The notes under the pieces are model-generated. The model worked only from the letters and a program-made list of their open reading frames with translations, was not told the origin of the DNA and did no database searches. This document shows, piece after piece, positions 44,793 to 53,517 of a stretch of DNA of 64,000 nucleotides; position 1 is the first letter of the stretch; the number at the start of each line of letters is the position of its first letter. The translations under genes were made by a program, and so were the position numbers. This DNA is from Arthrobacter sp. MYb227 (GTDB taxonomy: Bacteria > Actinomycetota > Actinomycetes > Actinomycetales > Micrococcaceae), in contig NZ_PCPT01000008.1 of the NCBI RefSeq assembly GCF_002975435.1, forward strand, positions 1 to 64,000. The letters run 5' to 3'.

Positions 44793-45785
44793 GTGGCTGA
44801 GTGGATGAGAACATGGGCAGAAGACGGATGGCGTGCAGATATCGAGACCTGGATCGATATGGCCTGCGAAACATATGCACTATCACGCATATCACCTATT
44901 GATTTGGGCAACCCGTCGATTCGTTCGATTCATGCACGGGTGCAAACAGATGCCGGGCAGCTCTATTTCAAGGCTCTAGCACCGGGCCAAATCTTTGAAG
45001 CACGATTAACTTCGGCAACGGCCGGGCTAACCCCGGCGCAGTTCGTGATGCCATTGGCCATCGACCCGGCTCGTGGCTGGATGCTAAGTTCCGATTATGG
45101 GGCAACCTTGGCTTCAATGCCGCTAACCCACGAGCTTTGGGCACGCGCTTTAGGTTCTTTGGGCAGGGCTCAAATCAATCTTATTCCCTATGAGGAGACG
45201 CTCTTTGATACGGGTCTGCAGGTCATGGATCCGACGTGGCTGCCCGAAGAGTTCAATAACGCACTCATGCTTCATGCTTCGTTGCCCCTTGATCACCCGT
45301 TAGGAATCCCGGCAAGCGACGCCGATCATGCATACAGTGCTTTGGGGGATATTGAGCAGGCCTGCACCAAGCTCTCCGAAGGCACGGTTCCCTTGTCCTT
45401 AGAACATGGTTCTTTCGATCTGAGTCGTGCTTTTGCACCGACCGAGGAGACCGCTCATTCTCGGTTGCTGAATTTGAGCAACTCACACTGGAGCCATCCA
45501 TTTGCATCGCTGGCCCGTCCCATCGAACGGATGTGTATCGATTTTCGGACCACTGCCGATGATCCACGCATTATGCAGGCTATCGGTGCATATTTGGCAG
45601 AATTCGAAGAATTTGGCGCACCCGATGAACTTTACGAACTGGTGGCCCCGGCCTTGCGTATTGCCCCGCTGTTGACTCATGCGACCTGGATACGTTTGCT
45701 AGCCGATGCTGATCCGGCCGATATGATGCGTTGGGCACCAAAAGTGCTTGAACCATTGGCTCTTGTGGCTTCTTCAACTGAGTAG
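44793..45785 (+). CDS. APH-fold phosphotransferase-like protein, catalytic residues missing
   Basis: 330 aa from a GTG at 44793; the ATG at 44805 is an alternative. The pattern matches the actinobacterial aminoglycoside-phosphotransferase-like family: a beta-strand pair HARVQTDAGQLYFKAL (with the expected Lys), EARLTSATAGLTP, PARGWMLSSDYG, and a second half in which the family has HGDxHPGN and LxDWGD. Here these read LEHGSFDLSRAF and LLNLSNSHWSHPF, so the catalytic Asp, the Asn and the metal-binding Asp are all absent. It lies 80 bases after the ABC operon. It could be a pseudokinase sensing a ligand; function unknown. Confidence 0.65.
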   Translation: MAEWMRTWAEDGWRADIETWIDMACETYALSRISPIDLGNPSIRSIHARVQTDAGQLYFKALAPGQIFEARLTSATAGLTPAQFVMPLAIDPARGWMLSSDYGATLASMPLTHELWARALGSLGRAQINLIPYEETLFDTGLQVMDPTWLPEEFNNALMLHASLPLDHPLGIPASDADHAYSALGDIEQACTKLSEGTVPLSLEHGSFDLSRAFAPTEETAHSRLLNLSNSHWSHPFASLARPIERMCIDFRTTADDPRIMQAIGAYLAEFEEFGAPDELYELVAPALRIAPLLTHATWIRLLADADPADMMRWAPKVLEPLALVASSTE

Positions 45786-45802
45786 AAGCCCGGGTTTGGC
45801 AG

Positions 45803-46618
45803 TTAGCCAATATTTTGGGTTTGCGGCCAGTGGCCACGTTCTTGCATCACGGCTGCCAGTAGATCTGCCCTGTCACTCATGATTCCATCAACCCCAAGAT
45901 CAAGGATTCTGTGCATATCCGTGGTTTCATTGACGACCCAAACATGTACTTGGATTCCTAGATCGTGAGCCTTATCGATAAATTTCTTGGTAACAACACG
46001 AATCTTTCCGTGAAATTCGGGGACTTGCAACGCAGCAAAATTTCCGAGGCCGCGCCGTGGCAGTGGGCTAACCTTGCTCAATAACGTTGCAGCAGCAGCT
46101 CCAATGAACCCCGGACTTGTCGCCACCGGATACTTGAGTAGTTTTTGCGCAGCAACCCTGTGTGCACCGGCAAAAGAGGCAATGAGTATCCGATCATATG
46201 CTTCATGCTTTTCAATGATTTCGGCCAGTCGAGTCGCGCTGGCGCTATCTTTGAGATCAACGTTGAAAAGTGAGTCGGGGAACATCACGAGGAGTTCTTC
46301 AAAAGTTGGGATTTTTTCTCCGGCAACCCTGAACTCTTTTAGCTGCTCGGCGCTATAGTCTTTGATTCTTCCCGGTGCCTTGGCCAAGCGCTGCAGAGTC
46401 TCATCATGAAACACCATGAGGATTCCGTCTTTGCTTGTATGCACATCCGTTTCTAAGTAACGAAAACCCAAGTCGGATGCTGCCCGGAATGCCTTGATCG
46501 TGTTTTCTTCGCTGCTCGGGGCGAAACCTCGGTGTGCAAAGGCAAGAGGCTGGCCAGCCAGTGGGCCACCTGAGACATTGAGAAGGTAGGGCACAGTTCC
46601 AACACGAGGTGAGTCCAT
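45803..46618 (-). CDS. Glycerophosphodiester phosphodiesterase
   Basis: 271 aa. TIM-barrel GDPD enzyme cleaving glycerophosphodiesters to glycerol 3-phosphate. Seen: FAHRGFAPSSEENTIKAF near residue 27 with the catalytic His, YLETDVHTSKDGILMVFHD near 55 with the metal-binding Glu/Asp and second His, and the C-terminal GVDGIMSDRAD. No signal peptide, so cytoplasmic. Last gene of a leftward five-gene run. Confidence 0.92.
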   Translation of the reverse strand: MDSPRVGTVPYLLNVSGGPLAGQPLAFAHRGFAPSSEENTIKAFRAASDLGFRYLETDVHTSKDGILMVFHDETLQRLAKAPGRIKDYSAEQLKEFRVAGEKIPTFEELLVMFPDSLFNVDLKDSASATRLAEIIEKHEAYDRILIASFAGAHRVAAQKLLKYPVATSPGFIGAAAATLLSKVSPLPRRGLGNFAALQVPEFHGKIRVVTKKFIDKAHDLGIQVHVWVVNETTDMHRILDLGVDGIMSDRADLLAAVMQERGHWPQTQNIG

Positions 46619-46659
46619 AGTAAGTGCCCTAGCTTTCTCTAAATGACTAAGCTTTGCGG

Positions 46660-47484
46660 TTACGAATATTTGTTGGCTTCAAGAATTTTTTCAATAATCT
46701 GAGCCACTCCATCTTCTTCGACATCCGGTGCCCGGTAGGCTGCTGCTTCTAAGGCACTCGCGTGTCCCGAAGCCATCGCATAACCGTGGCCCGCCCACGA
46801 AAGCATTTCCAGATCATTTGGCATGTCTCCAAACGCTGCAACGTCTGCCGAAACAATTCCGAGTCCCTTAGCATAATCTGCCAACGCAACAGATTTATTA
46901 ATAAGCGGATGAGCCATTTCCAATAGTGATACATCCTTGGCCGAGTGGGTCACCGTGACAAGCGAAGCAAGTTTATCGGCAACCAAGGCCAGAAATTCAT
47001 CGGCATTCTTAGTTCTTGATTTGGCAAGAAATTTCACTACCCCGTGTTCAAAAAGTTCCGATGAACGTAGATTCAATGGCTCGAATCGTGAAATTAGTTC
47101 ACGTTCATGGGATTCAGCAAAATCAGACTCAAGATGAAGGCCACGCGTGGTTTCGGCGGCAAATGTTGCACCAGGTTCGGCCGCCGTGATGATGTTCTTG
47201 ACCTTTTGAAGAGTTGGGACATCCATGGTTTTTGACCAAATCAGCTTTTCGCTTTCGAGGTCATAGAGAACTGCACCGTTTGAACAAATAACGGTTCCCA
47301 AATGATCGAAGGCTTCACGTATCGGTGTTAACCAGCGAAATGGACGACCGGTGACAAAAACAATATGGATCCCGTGTTCTCGAGCCTTGAGGAATGCGTT
47401 GATGGTTCGCGGAGAAATTGTTCCGTCTGCACGAATGATGGTTCCGTCTAGATCACTGGCGATCAAGCGTACATTCTTGAGCAT
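46660..47484 (-). CDS. HAD-superfamily hydrolase, Cof type
   Basis: 274 aa. Motif I LIASDLDGTIIRADG, motif II FVTGRPFRW, and motif III/IV FGDMPNDLEMLSWAG, with the class IIB cap between. Likely sugar or nucleotide phosphate phosphatase. Sits between a PfkB kinase and GDPD, so the run may handle phosphosugar or glycerol-phosphate intermediates. Confidence 0.88.
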   Translation of the reverse strand: MLKNVRLIASDLDGTIIRADGTISPRTINAFLKAREHGIHIVFVTGRPFRWLTPIREAFDHLGTVICSNGAVLYDLESEKLIWSKTMDVPTLQKVKNIITAAEPGATFAAETTRGLHLESDFAESHERELISRFEPLNLRSSELFEHGVVKFLAKSRTKNADEFLALVADKLASLVTVTHSAKDVSLLEMAHPLINKSVALADYAKGLGIVSADVAAFGDMPNDLEMLSWAGHGYAMASGHASALEAAAYRAPDVEEDGVAQIIEKILEANKYS

Positions 47485-47498
47485 TAGCTATCTTTCAA

Positions 47499-48410
47499 CT
47501 AAATAATTTCGGCACGGAACGGAGGGTTCGCGCCTTCACGTGAGACAGTAATTGCCGCTGCGCGTGCCGCATAGTCAAGAATCTCTTCGAGCGTTGCTAC
47601 ATCGAGCTTGCGGAGGTTTTCACGCCGTGCCCCACCGATCAGTTCACGATCAGCAAGGGCCGCGAGCATTGCCGCGATAAATGTATCCCCGGCACCGACG
47701 GTATCTGCAACATCAACAAGCGGGGCCGCTGCGCGAGCTGTTCCTGCTGCTACAAGCCCCCAGGGGCCTCGCGAACCATAGGTTGCAACAACCATTGCCG
47801 GGCCTAGTTCCAACCAAGCCTGGGCGGTTTCTTCAACGTTACGGTGCGGATAGAGCCATTCGAGATCAGAATCGGAGGCTCGCACGACATCGGCAAGAGC
47901 TATGAAACGTTCAACGCTGGCAACTGCCGCCGAATGATCAGTGATCAGTGAGGGGCGGATATTTGGGTCATAGGAGATTGTCGCGTGTGGTCTGGCTCTT
48001 TCAATGAGCTTCAGAACTTTTTGTGCTCCGGGTTCAACCATCGTTGCAAGTGACCCGGTATGCACCACCTGAGCTTCGGAAAGTGCCGGAGTGTCTAGGG
48101 CCAACTGGGGTAGGTCCCAGAGCAGGTCAAAGCTGTACGTTGCTGCCCCGGCCGGATCCAAGATTCCGCGTGCGGTAGAGGTCGGGTGGGAGTCCTGCCC
48201 GCAGATGTATTGCACACTGTTGGCGCTCAACTGCTGCTGAATCATCCTGCCGTATTCGTCATCGCCCCACCGGCCAATGAAGGTCACTGGATGCCCAAGT
48301 CGGGCCAGACCCACAGCAACATTCAGTGGACTGCCACCGACAAAGGAGCGGGGTGCACTGATTCCGCCCGAAAGCACGTCGACCAAGGCTTCGCCAATGA
48401 CCGTTAGCAC
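47499..48410 (-). CDS. PfkB-family carbohydrate kinase (fructokinase-like)
   Basis: 303 aa from a GTG at 48410, six bases after GGAG, which gives the typical start VLTVIGEALVDVLSG; a TTG at 48464 would add 18 residues not matching the family. Seen: the PfkB signature FVGGSPLNVAVGLARLG near residue 26, and the anion-hole/catalytic DTVGAGDTFIAAMLA near 240. Fructokinase or ribokinase-like; substrate not resolved. Confidence 0.9.
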   Translation of the reverse strand: MLTVIGEALVDVLSGGISAPRSFVGGSPLNVAVGLARLGHPVTFIGRWGDDEYGRMIQQQLSANSVQYICGQDSHPTSTARGILDPAGAATYSFDLLWDLPQLALDTPALSEAQVVHTGSLATMVEPGAQKVLKLIERARPHATISYDPNIRPSLITDHSAAVASVERFIALADVVRASDSDLEWLYPHRNVEETAQAWLELGPAMVVATYGSRGPWGLVAAGTARAAAPLVDVADTVGAGDTFIAAMLAALADRELIGGARRENLRKLDVATLEEILDYAARAAAITVSREGANPPFRAEII

Positions 48411-48485
48411 ATCCTGCTCCTCTTCGATTAGTTCCAAACTTTCAATATACCGTTTATGCCCCAATGAATAGGGAGTTTTGTGAGA

Positions 48486-49289
48486 CTACTCGCCAACAAG
48501 CATGGTAGTTTCCAACTTCTGCAGTGCCTGAATACACAAATTCCATGCTGGGTCTCCCACGGTGATCAACCCGTAATGGTCACCATCGAATTCAATGTAG
48601 TCCACACCTGCGTCAACCAACATGGCCCGCCGTGCGAATTCCCTGCCTAATTCAACGGGAACATCCTCATCAGTGCTGCCATGCAGCATCACCACGGGGA
48701 TACCCAACGGTATGCGCGGCGCCGGATCAGCCCAATCCCATAGCTCAGGGGCTTCTTGTTTGTCGCATCCCATCAAGGATCTTGCTGCTCCGTTACTTAG
48801 TCCTAGGGTATCGGCAAGGCCAAGATCTAGAATTCCTGCCTGCGATATCACTGCATCGAGGCATTGTTCGCCCGGTGGAAGCGCTCCGGGTGCCAGATCC
48901 GGGAGCCTGTGCCGCCCTGCTGCCCAGAGGGCCAAGTGTCCGCCCGCCGAGTGCCCAATAGCGACCCTAGGGGCGTTCGCAATGCCCATGCTGTCAAGGG
49001 CGGTGTGTAGGACATCGATGCCCGCTGCAACATCAAGGAACGTTTGGGGCCAGCCACCGTCTCCCCCGCAGGTGCGCCGGTATTCGAGGTTCCACACCAC
49101 ATATCCGCGCGTATACAGATCTTGGGCCAGCGGGATCCCGAGCTCGGCCCCATATTTTTGTCTCCAAAAACCACCATGAATAATGATGACAACTGGTTTA
49201 TGGGTGATCTCATCGGGGACCCACAGGTCTGCGAACTGACTGGGGTGCTCACCATAGGGGAAACGTGTTGGGTTGTAGATTGATTCCAT
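48486..49289 (-). CDS. Alpha/beta hydrolase, BD-FAE / kynurenine-formamidase type
   Basis: 267 aa. Seen: VIIHGGFWRQKYG oxyanion strand near 35, YVVWNLEYRR, the nucleophile AIGHSAGGHLALWA near 115, a C-terminal acid in STDEDVPVELG, and the catalytic His in FDGDHYGLI. The kynB-like arrangement is suggestive but no tryptophan pathway gene is adjacent. Start overlaps the enoyl-CoA hydratase stop (TAATG), so translated together. Confidence 0.85.
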   Translation of the reverse strand: MESIYNPTRFPYGEHPSQFADLWVPDEITHKPVVIIIHGGFWRQKYGAELGIPLAQDLYTRGYVVWNLEYRRTCGGDGGWPQTFLDVAAGIDVLHTALDSMGIANAPRVAIGHSAGGHLALWAAGRHRLPDLAPGALPPGEQCLDAVISQAGILDLGLADTLGLSNGAARSLMGCDKQEAPELWDWADPAPRIPLGIPVVMLHGSTDEDVPVELGREFARRAMLVDAGVDYIEFDGDHYGLITVGDPAWNLCIQALQKLETTMLVGE

Positions 49290-50098
49290 TAGTTTCCGGG
49301 GAATTGTGGAGCACGCTTGGCCACAAAAGCACTGCGTCCTTCAACCGAATCTTGTGTTGCAAACGCCTTCATAAAGGAACGGACCTCGGCCTCAAGTCCG
49401 TCGACGGTGTTCAACCCTGCAATTTCATTTATTGCATCTTTAACGTTAGCTACTGCCGTCGGCGACTTGCCAGCAATCTCATCGATTGTGTTTTTGGCTC
49501 CATCAAGTAATGCCGGGATGTCTTCAAACACCCGGTTTACAAGCCCTATGCGTAGGGCCTCCGCCGACTTAATCCGACGTCCTGTATAGATCAGTTCACG
49601 TGCCATACCAATACCCACACGACGCTGTAATCGAACCGATCCCCCAAAGCCTGGAACCAACCCAAGGTTGACCTCTGGCTGACCGAAACTTGCATTGGCG
49701 GAGGCATAGAGGAAGTCACAAGCCATCGCCAGTTCGCAACCACCACCTAGAGCAAAACCATTCACTGCCGCAATGACAGGCACCGGCAATGCTTCAAGGG
49801 CCAGTGTTACTTGGTGCATGCGCCGACCGTAGGCGGCAGCAGCATCCGAATCCATGGAATGCATCTCAACAATATTTGCGCCCGCCACAAACGCTTTTTC
49901 ACCGGCTCCGGTGATGATCACGCCGTGCACCGGCCACGCAGCATCGGTACCGATCGAGCCAAGGACGGTGGTAAGCGTGTACAGGTCTTCAACCACTGCT
50001 GCAGCAAGTGCATTTAAAGATTCTGGCTGGTTGACGGTGACCAGCAGTGCATTACCCTGCTGTTCAACGAGCAATGTTTGATACGTTCCGAATTCCAC
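49289..50098 (-). CDS. Enoyl-CoA hydratase/isomerase family protein
   Basis: 269 aa from the GTG at 50098, five bases after GGGAG; a GTG at 50104 is too close to that site. Crotonase fold. Seen: KAFVAGANIVEMHS (oxyanion loop), VIAAVNGFALGGGCELAMACD with the signature near residue 110, and SFGQPEVNLGLVPGFGGS with the catalytic Glu. Typical length. Leads the five-gene leftward operon. Confidence 0.92.
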   Translation of the reverse strand: MEFGTYQTLLVEQQGNALLVTVNQPESLNALAAAVVEDLYTLTTVLGSIGTDAAWPVHGVIITGAGEKAFVAGANIVEMHSMDSDAAAAYGRRMHQVTLALEALPVPVIAAVNGFALGGGCELAMACDFLYASANASFGQPEVNLGLVPGFGGSVRLQRRVGIGMARELIYTGRRIKSAEALRIGLVNRVFEDIPALLDGAKNTIDEIAGKSPTAVANVKDAINEIAGLNTVDGLEAEVRSFMKAFATQDSVEGRSAFVAKRAPQFPGN

Positions 50099-50220
50099 GT
50101 GCACTCCCTTGTGATAGCTGTCTCATTCCAGCGTCTCACGAGTCGGTCATCTAGGTGGATTCCGTCCGTAAGTGTTAAATACCATTAGCTCATCAATAGC
50201 TGACCAGACTCCAGGGGAAT

Positions 50221-50961
50221 CTAGCGCCTGCCGCGTTTAGCCGCCGGACGCTTTCCGTGACGTGCTACAGACTTCTTCTTAGCTTCTGCCTTCTTAACGG
50301 CCTTGGCCTGTTCCGATTGGGCACTTTGCCTGCGCTTGCGGGCAATTTCGGCTTCTTCTTGCTGCTTTTGAGCCACCGAAGCCTGGCGTGAAGAGTTGGC
50401 ACCGCGTCCGCGAACCACACCAATAAATTCATCGATCACCGGATCCGTTGGGTCGTCCCCTTGTGGGGCAAGCCAAGCAATACCAATGCTGGTGGTTTGA
50501 ACATCCGACAGTTCCTTATGAATGACATCTTTACGGTGATGTAACCGAGCCACACTCAGCGGTAGCTGCAAGAGACCGGCACCGGAAGAACACACTTCCA
50601 TTGCCATGGCGATGCCACCAACGTCTTGCGGATAATCGGCTAGATCCAAAAACGTTTGATCTGCTAAATCCGCAGGGGTGATTGGCTCATCAAAAAGCTC
50701 AAGGTCGCTTTCCTTGGCGCCGCAAATAACCGGCTGCTCTTCATAGAGCGGAATCACATGGATTGCGGGTGTTTTGGGCGATGTTCCGGTGGGGAACCTC
50801 ACGAAAACTACATCGGACTCTCCGCCACCGAGACGGTCAAGAATCCCCTCAGAGTCGTAGCGCAGCGCCGTTAAAGGGGTCTGCGAATAGCGTTCGTTCC
50901 AGCGCGTAAGCCATTTGCCGGGGGTGACTCCCGGTACATAGGCAATTTTTAGTCCTACCAC
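50221..50961 (-). CDS. LysR-type effector-binding domain protein without HTH, basic C-terminal tail
   Basis: 246 aa from the GTG at 50961; a longer frame starting in the divergent gene is unlikely. Residues 1-185 follow the LysR substrate-binding fold (LKIAYVPGVTPGKWL, then GILDRLGGGESDVVFVRFP, GAGLLQLPLSVARLHH). No winged helix precedes it. Residues about 190-246 form a Lys/Arg/Ala/Gln-rich tail (AKAVKKAEAKKKSVARHGK) like histone H1-type nucleic-acid-binding tails. The pair with the divergent DUF5997 gene recurs in actinobacteria (from memory). Role unknown. Confidence 0.75.
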   Translation of the reverse strand: MVGLKIAYVPGVTPGKWLTRWNERYSQTPLTALRYDSEGILDRLGGGESDVVFVRFPTGTSPKTPAIHVIPLYEEQPVICGAKESDLELFDEPITPADLADQTFLDLADYPQDVGGIAMAMEVCSSGAGLLQLPLSVARLHHRKDVIHKELSDVQTTSIGIAWLAPQGDDPTDPVIDEFIGVVRGRGANSSRQASVAQKQQEEAEIARKRRQSAQSEQAKAVKKAEAKKKSVARHGKRPAAKRGRR

Positions 50962-50990
50962 TACCCCAGCGTACCGGTACGCTTGAAGAT

Positions 50991-51377
50991 ATGAGTGAGA
51001 AAACCCCACAGAGCATGAAGCCGGCTACTGCCGCAAAGAAATTAGGCATCTACCTGCTGGCCGCTCCGGCCGAGTTCCAGGAAGGCTCGGTCACCCGAGC
51101 TCAATACAATGATTTGCTGGCCAACCCGCCTGCCTGGTTGGAAGAATTGCGTGCCAATGGCCCGCACCCGCGCCCGGTAGTTGCACACAAACTAAATGTT
51201 TCAATCTCGGGTCTTGCTCGTGCCGAGGTTACCGAGGCACTGACCACTGCAGAGATCGAAGCCTTGTTGGCAGATCGCCCCGAGTGGTTGCAGCAGGAAC
51301 GCGCCTCATTGGCAGCAGTTCGTGCTGAGGAAAAGCGTGTGCGTGATGCTGCGGCCGCCAAGGGCGACCGCAGCTAA
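50991..51377 (+). CDS. DUF5997 family protein
   Basis: 128 aa, soluble. Seen: TAAKKLGIYLLAAPAEFQ near the N terminus, TRAQYNDLLANPPAWLEELRA, and two repeats of a D/E-R-P-x-W-L motif (PPAWLEEL and RPEWLQQE), the DUF5997 pattern, ending in a charged helix. Starts 29 bases from the divergent LysR-domain gene, so they share a control region. Function unknown. Confidence 0.8.
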   Translation: MSEKTPQSMKPATAAKKLGIYLLAAPAEFQEGSVTRAQYNDLLANPPAWLEELRANGPHPRPVVAHKLNVSISGLARAEVTEALTTAEIEALLADRPEWLQQERASLAAVRAEEKRVRDAAAAKGDRS

Positions 51378-51402
51378 TCACACTATTGTTTTACTGCGGT
51401 GT

Positions 51403-51834
51403 CTACTTCACGGTCTTGACGATGTAGACATCGCAAGGTGCTGCGTGAGCCACGGAGGTGGCCACGGAGCCAAGCACACGGCCTAGACCCTTCATGCCAA
51501 CGTTGCCAACCACGATCAGTGAAGCGTTCAGACGTTCTGCCTCGGAAACCAAAACTTCCTGTGGCTTGCCGTGTGCAGCTGCGGCGCTAACCTTGGCTGC
51601 TGGCTCGGTCAGGCGAAGCGAAGCTGCACACTGCTCGGCGAGCTTTTCAGCCTGCTCGGCGTCATCAAGAATCCAGGTGTCAGTACCGATCTTGACGACC
51701 TCGGTGTTATCCGATGCGTGTGCGGTAACTACTACGAGTTCCGCATCCATGTTCACTGCAATGCGAGCTGCGCGTTCTGCCGCACGCTGTGCCGTGTCAC
51801 TGCCGTCTACGCCAACGATGATGGTTTCTGCCAT
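51403..51834 (-). CDS. Universal stress protein
   Basis: 143 aa UspA domain. Seen: IIVGVDGSDTAQRAAERA at the N terminus and the ATP-binding VVGNVGMKGLGRVLGSVATSVAHAAPCDVYIV-type loop near 110-140 (G-x2-G-x8-G-S/T), so probably ATP-binding. AAGGAG lies nine bases before the ATG. Small, stands near the dienelactone hydrolase gene. Confidence 0.92.
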   Translation of the reverse strand: MAETIIVGVDGSDTAQRAAERAARIAVNMDAELVVVTAHASDNTEVVKIGTDTWILDDAEQAEKLAEQCAASLRLTEPAAKVSAAAAHGKPQEVLVSEAERLNASLIVVGNVGMKGLGRVLGSVATSVAHAAPCDVYIVKTVK

Positions 51835-51898
51835 GTTCTAACGCTCCTTGTTTTTGTTGCCGCTTGTGACGGCGGGGTGTGATTGGTAAATCTCGTTA

Positions 51899-52594
51899 TT
51901 AAACGTTCTCTTTGAGGAATTTCATTGCACGGCTCCAGGCCAGCTTTGCAGCATCCTCACGGTAGTTGCCCGCCGGGTTCTGATCATTATGGAACGCATG
52001 TGCCGCATCATAATAATAAAACGTGACTTCGGCGCCAGATTCTTCACGAATCTGTTGCTCCTGGGCGCGTGCCTGGTCTACCGGGTAAAAGCCATCATGT
52101 TCAGCGTAATGACCCTGAACTGCCGCACTAAGACCCGTATAGCTCTCGGGGACCCCTTGGCCTACTCCGTAGAACGGAACCGCTGCGGAAATCTTTTCGC
52201 CCTGTTGGGCTGCTAGGGCTAGGACAAATCCGCCGCCCATACAGAATCCAATGGTTCCTACCTTGGTGTTGGTCACAGCATCCAGGGATAAGAGGTAATC
52301 AACGGCGCCGGCAAGTAGGTCGGCGCCGGTTTCCGCGGGGAGATTGCCCATCATCTGGGCGGCTTCGTCCCCATCGTGGGTAATCCATCCACCGAAGAGA
52401 TCCGGTGCTAAGGCGACAAATCCTTCGGCCGCCAAACGATCTGCAACATCGCGAATGTGGTCGGTTAGGCCCCACCATTCTTGAACCACAATGATTCCGG
52501 GGCCTGTTCCGCTCTCTGGCACGGCTAAATAGCCATGCGCGGTCTGCCCCTTAGATGGGAATGAAACATTCTGATGCGGTGTCTTAGACGCCAT
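51899..52594 (-). CDS. Dienelactone hydrolase family protein
   Basis: 231 aa. Alpha/beta hydrolase with a Cys nucleophile in TIGFCMGGGFVLALAA near residue 120, the EWWGLTDHIRDVADRLA segment near 40, and the catalytic His in YDAAHAFHND near 200. Hydrolyses cyclic lactones in aromatic degradation, but no such genes are near; many relatives have unknown roles. Alone, upstream gap of about 550 bases. Confidence 0.88.
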   Translation of the reverse strand: MASKTPHQNVSFPSKGQTAHGYLAVPESGTGPGIIVVQEWWGLTDHIRDVADRLAAEGFVALAPDLFGGWITHDGDEAAQMMGNLPAETGADLLAGAVDYLLSLDAVTNTKVGTIGFCMGGGFVLALAAQQGEKISAAVPFYGVGQGVPESYTGLSAAVQGHYAEHDGFYPVDQARAQEQQIREESGAEVTFYYYDAAHAFHNDQNPAGNYREDAAKLAWSRAMKFLKENV

Positions 52595-53106
52595 ATTCGA
52601 TTGCCCCTGTCCTACTTGTACGTCGTGACGTTGAAAAGCTTGAACATCCTCAGTCTATGCATCAATTCATTGACTTTGGCCCCAAACCGCAGGTTTTCAG
52701 CGCTTCTCACACAAGTGTTTTGATCACATAGGCACCAAAAATTGCTTGCGACGGGCCCCACTGAGTTCTAAGACTTGGCGTTCACACACATTTTAAGTCG
52801 CTCCGCATGTGATCCAGGATGGATCACCGGTGCGCACTTTTTCGATCCAATAACTATGACCATGGGATAGAACCGTGTACAGGGTGTTATCTGAGTGCTG
52901 CTTTTCTAGTGTTGCTTCCTTGTCCACGGCAGCGTTAGGATCCGCAACCTCGGACAAGCGTTAAAGAGTTATTTAGGGCTCGTCGGAGAGGAGAATGGTG
53001 AAATTTTCCCCTTGAGTTAGCTGGCAAGTTCCTGAATGCATTGGCTATAGCAAAGTACAGGTTCCGTAAACGCCCATATTTCCATGGGCACTCTTGAATC
53101 ACACGC
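52595..53106. other. Long gene-free stretch
   Basis: About 510 bases with no supported gene, bounded by the dienelactone hydrolase promoter side and a terminator. CTTGTCC (52919-52925) and GGACAAG (52952-52958) could form a hairpin. I see no known riboswitch or small RNA pattern. It may hold a decayed gene or an unrecognised small RNA. Confidence 0.5.
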
Positions 53107-53140
53107 AAAAGATCCCCGGTCATCAGACCGGGGATCTTTT
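53107..53140 (-). terminator. Terminator of tRNA-Leu
   Basis: A 15-base-pair stem (53107-53121 with 53126-53140) and four-base loop ATCA, 10 bases beyond the tRNA 3 prime end on the minus strand; A/T runs at both ends give a U-rich tail on either strand. It could also end a rightward transcript from the gene-free stretch. Confidence 0.85.
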
Positions 53141-53150
53141 ATCTAATATG

Positions 53151-53233
53151 TGCGCGAGGGGGGACTTGAACCCCCACGCCCTTGCGAGCACTGGCACCTG
53201 AAGCCAGCGCGTCTACCATTCCGCCACTCGCGC
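53151..53233 (-). tRNA. tRNA-Leu (anticodon CAG)
   Basis: 83-base class II tRNA. Acceptor GCGCGAG (5 prime end at 53233) pairs with CTCGCGC, discriminator A at 53151; D-loop TGGCGGAATGGTAGACGC; anticodon loop TTCAGGT with CAG at 53200-53198; long variable arm; T-loop GTTCAAGTC. No CCA is encoded. Reads CUG. Confidence 0.97.
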
Positions 53234-53341
53234 ATATTCACTTTTGCGGCTTAGCCATTGGCTTTAGCAGCGTGAACAATCATATACATGAGATGCCGCG
53301 GATTACTAATCGAGAGCGCACCTGTGATCAGTGACACCATC

Positions 53342-53373
53342 GTGCAACCAAAAATACTGGTGGTTCGTTGCAC
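53342..53373. repeat. Inverted repeat upstream of the fhaA operon
   Basis: GTGCAAC (53342-53348) and GTTGCAC (53367-53373) with further CCA/TGG pairing inside, about 145 bases before fhaA and 110 bases upstream of the leftward tRNA. Possible operator shared by both; no further evidence. Confidence 0.35.
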
Positions 53374-53517
53374 AAATGAGGGCAATTTTAAGCACATTTC
53401 TGCCCAGTTTTAGGCAAGACCAGTAGTATCAATCATGGTGTAGAGCATCAATCATCAACACCGGGTTGTCTCCCAAGGAGGCAATCGAACGAATGGAACC
53501 AAGGAGGGAGCGAAGCA

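Noticed and set aside
47536-47550. parS-like sequence CTTCACGTGAGACAG
   Set aside because: It has several mismatches, mostly on the left arm, and lies in a coding region.
52935-53123. 62-codon frame in the gene-free stretch
   Set aside because: It runs into a terminator stem, lacks a ribosome site and has no recognisable motif.
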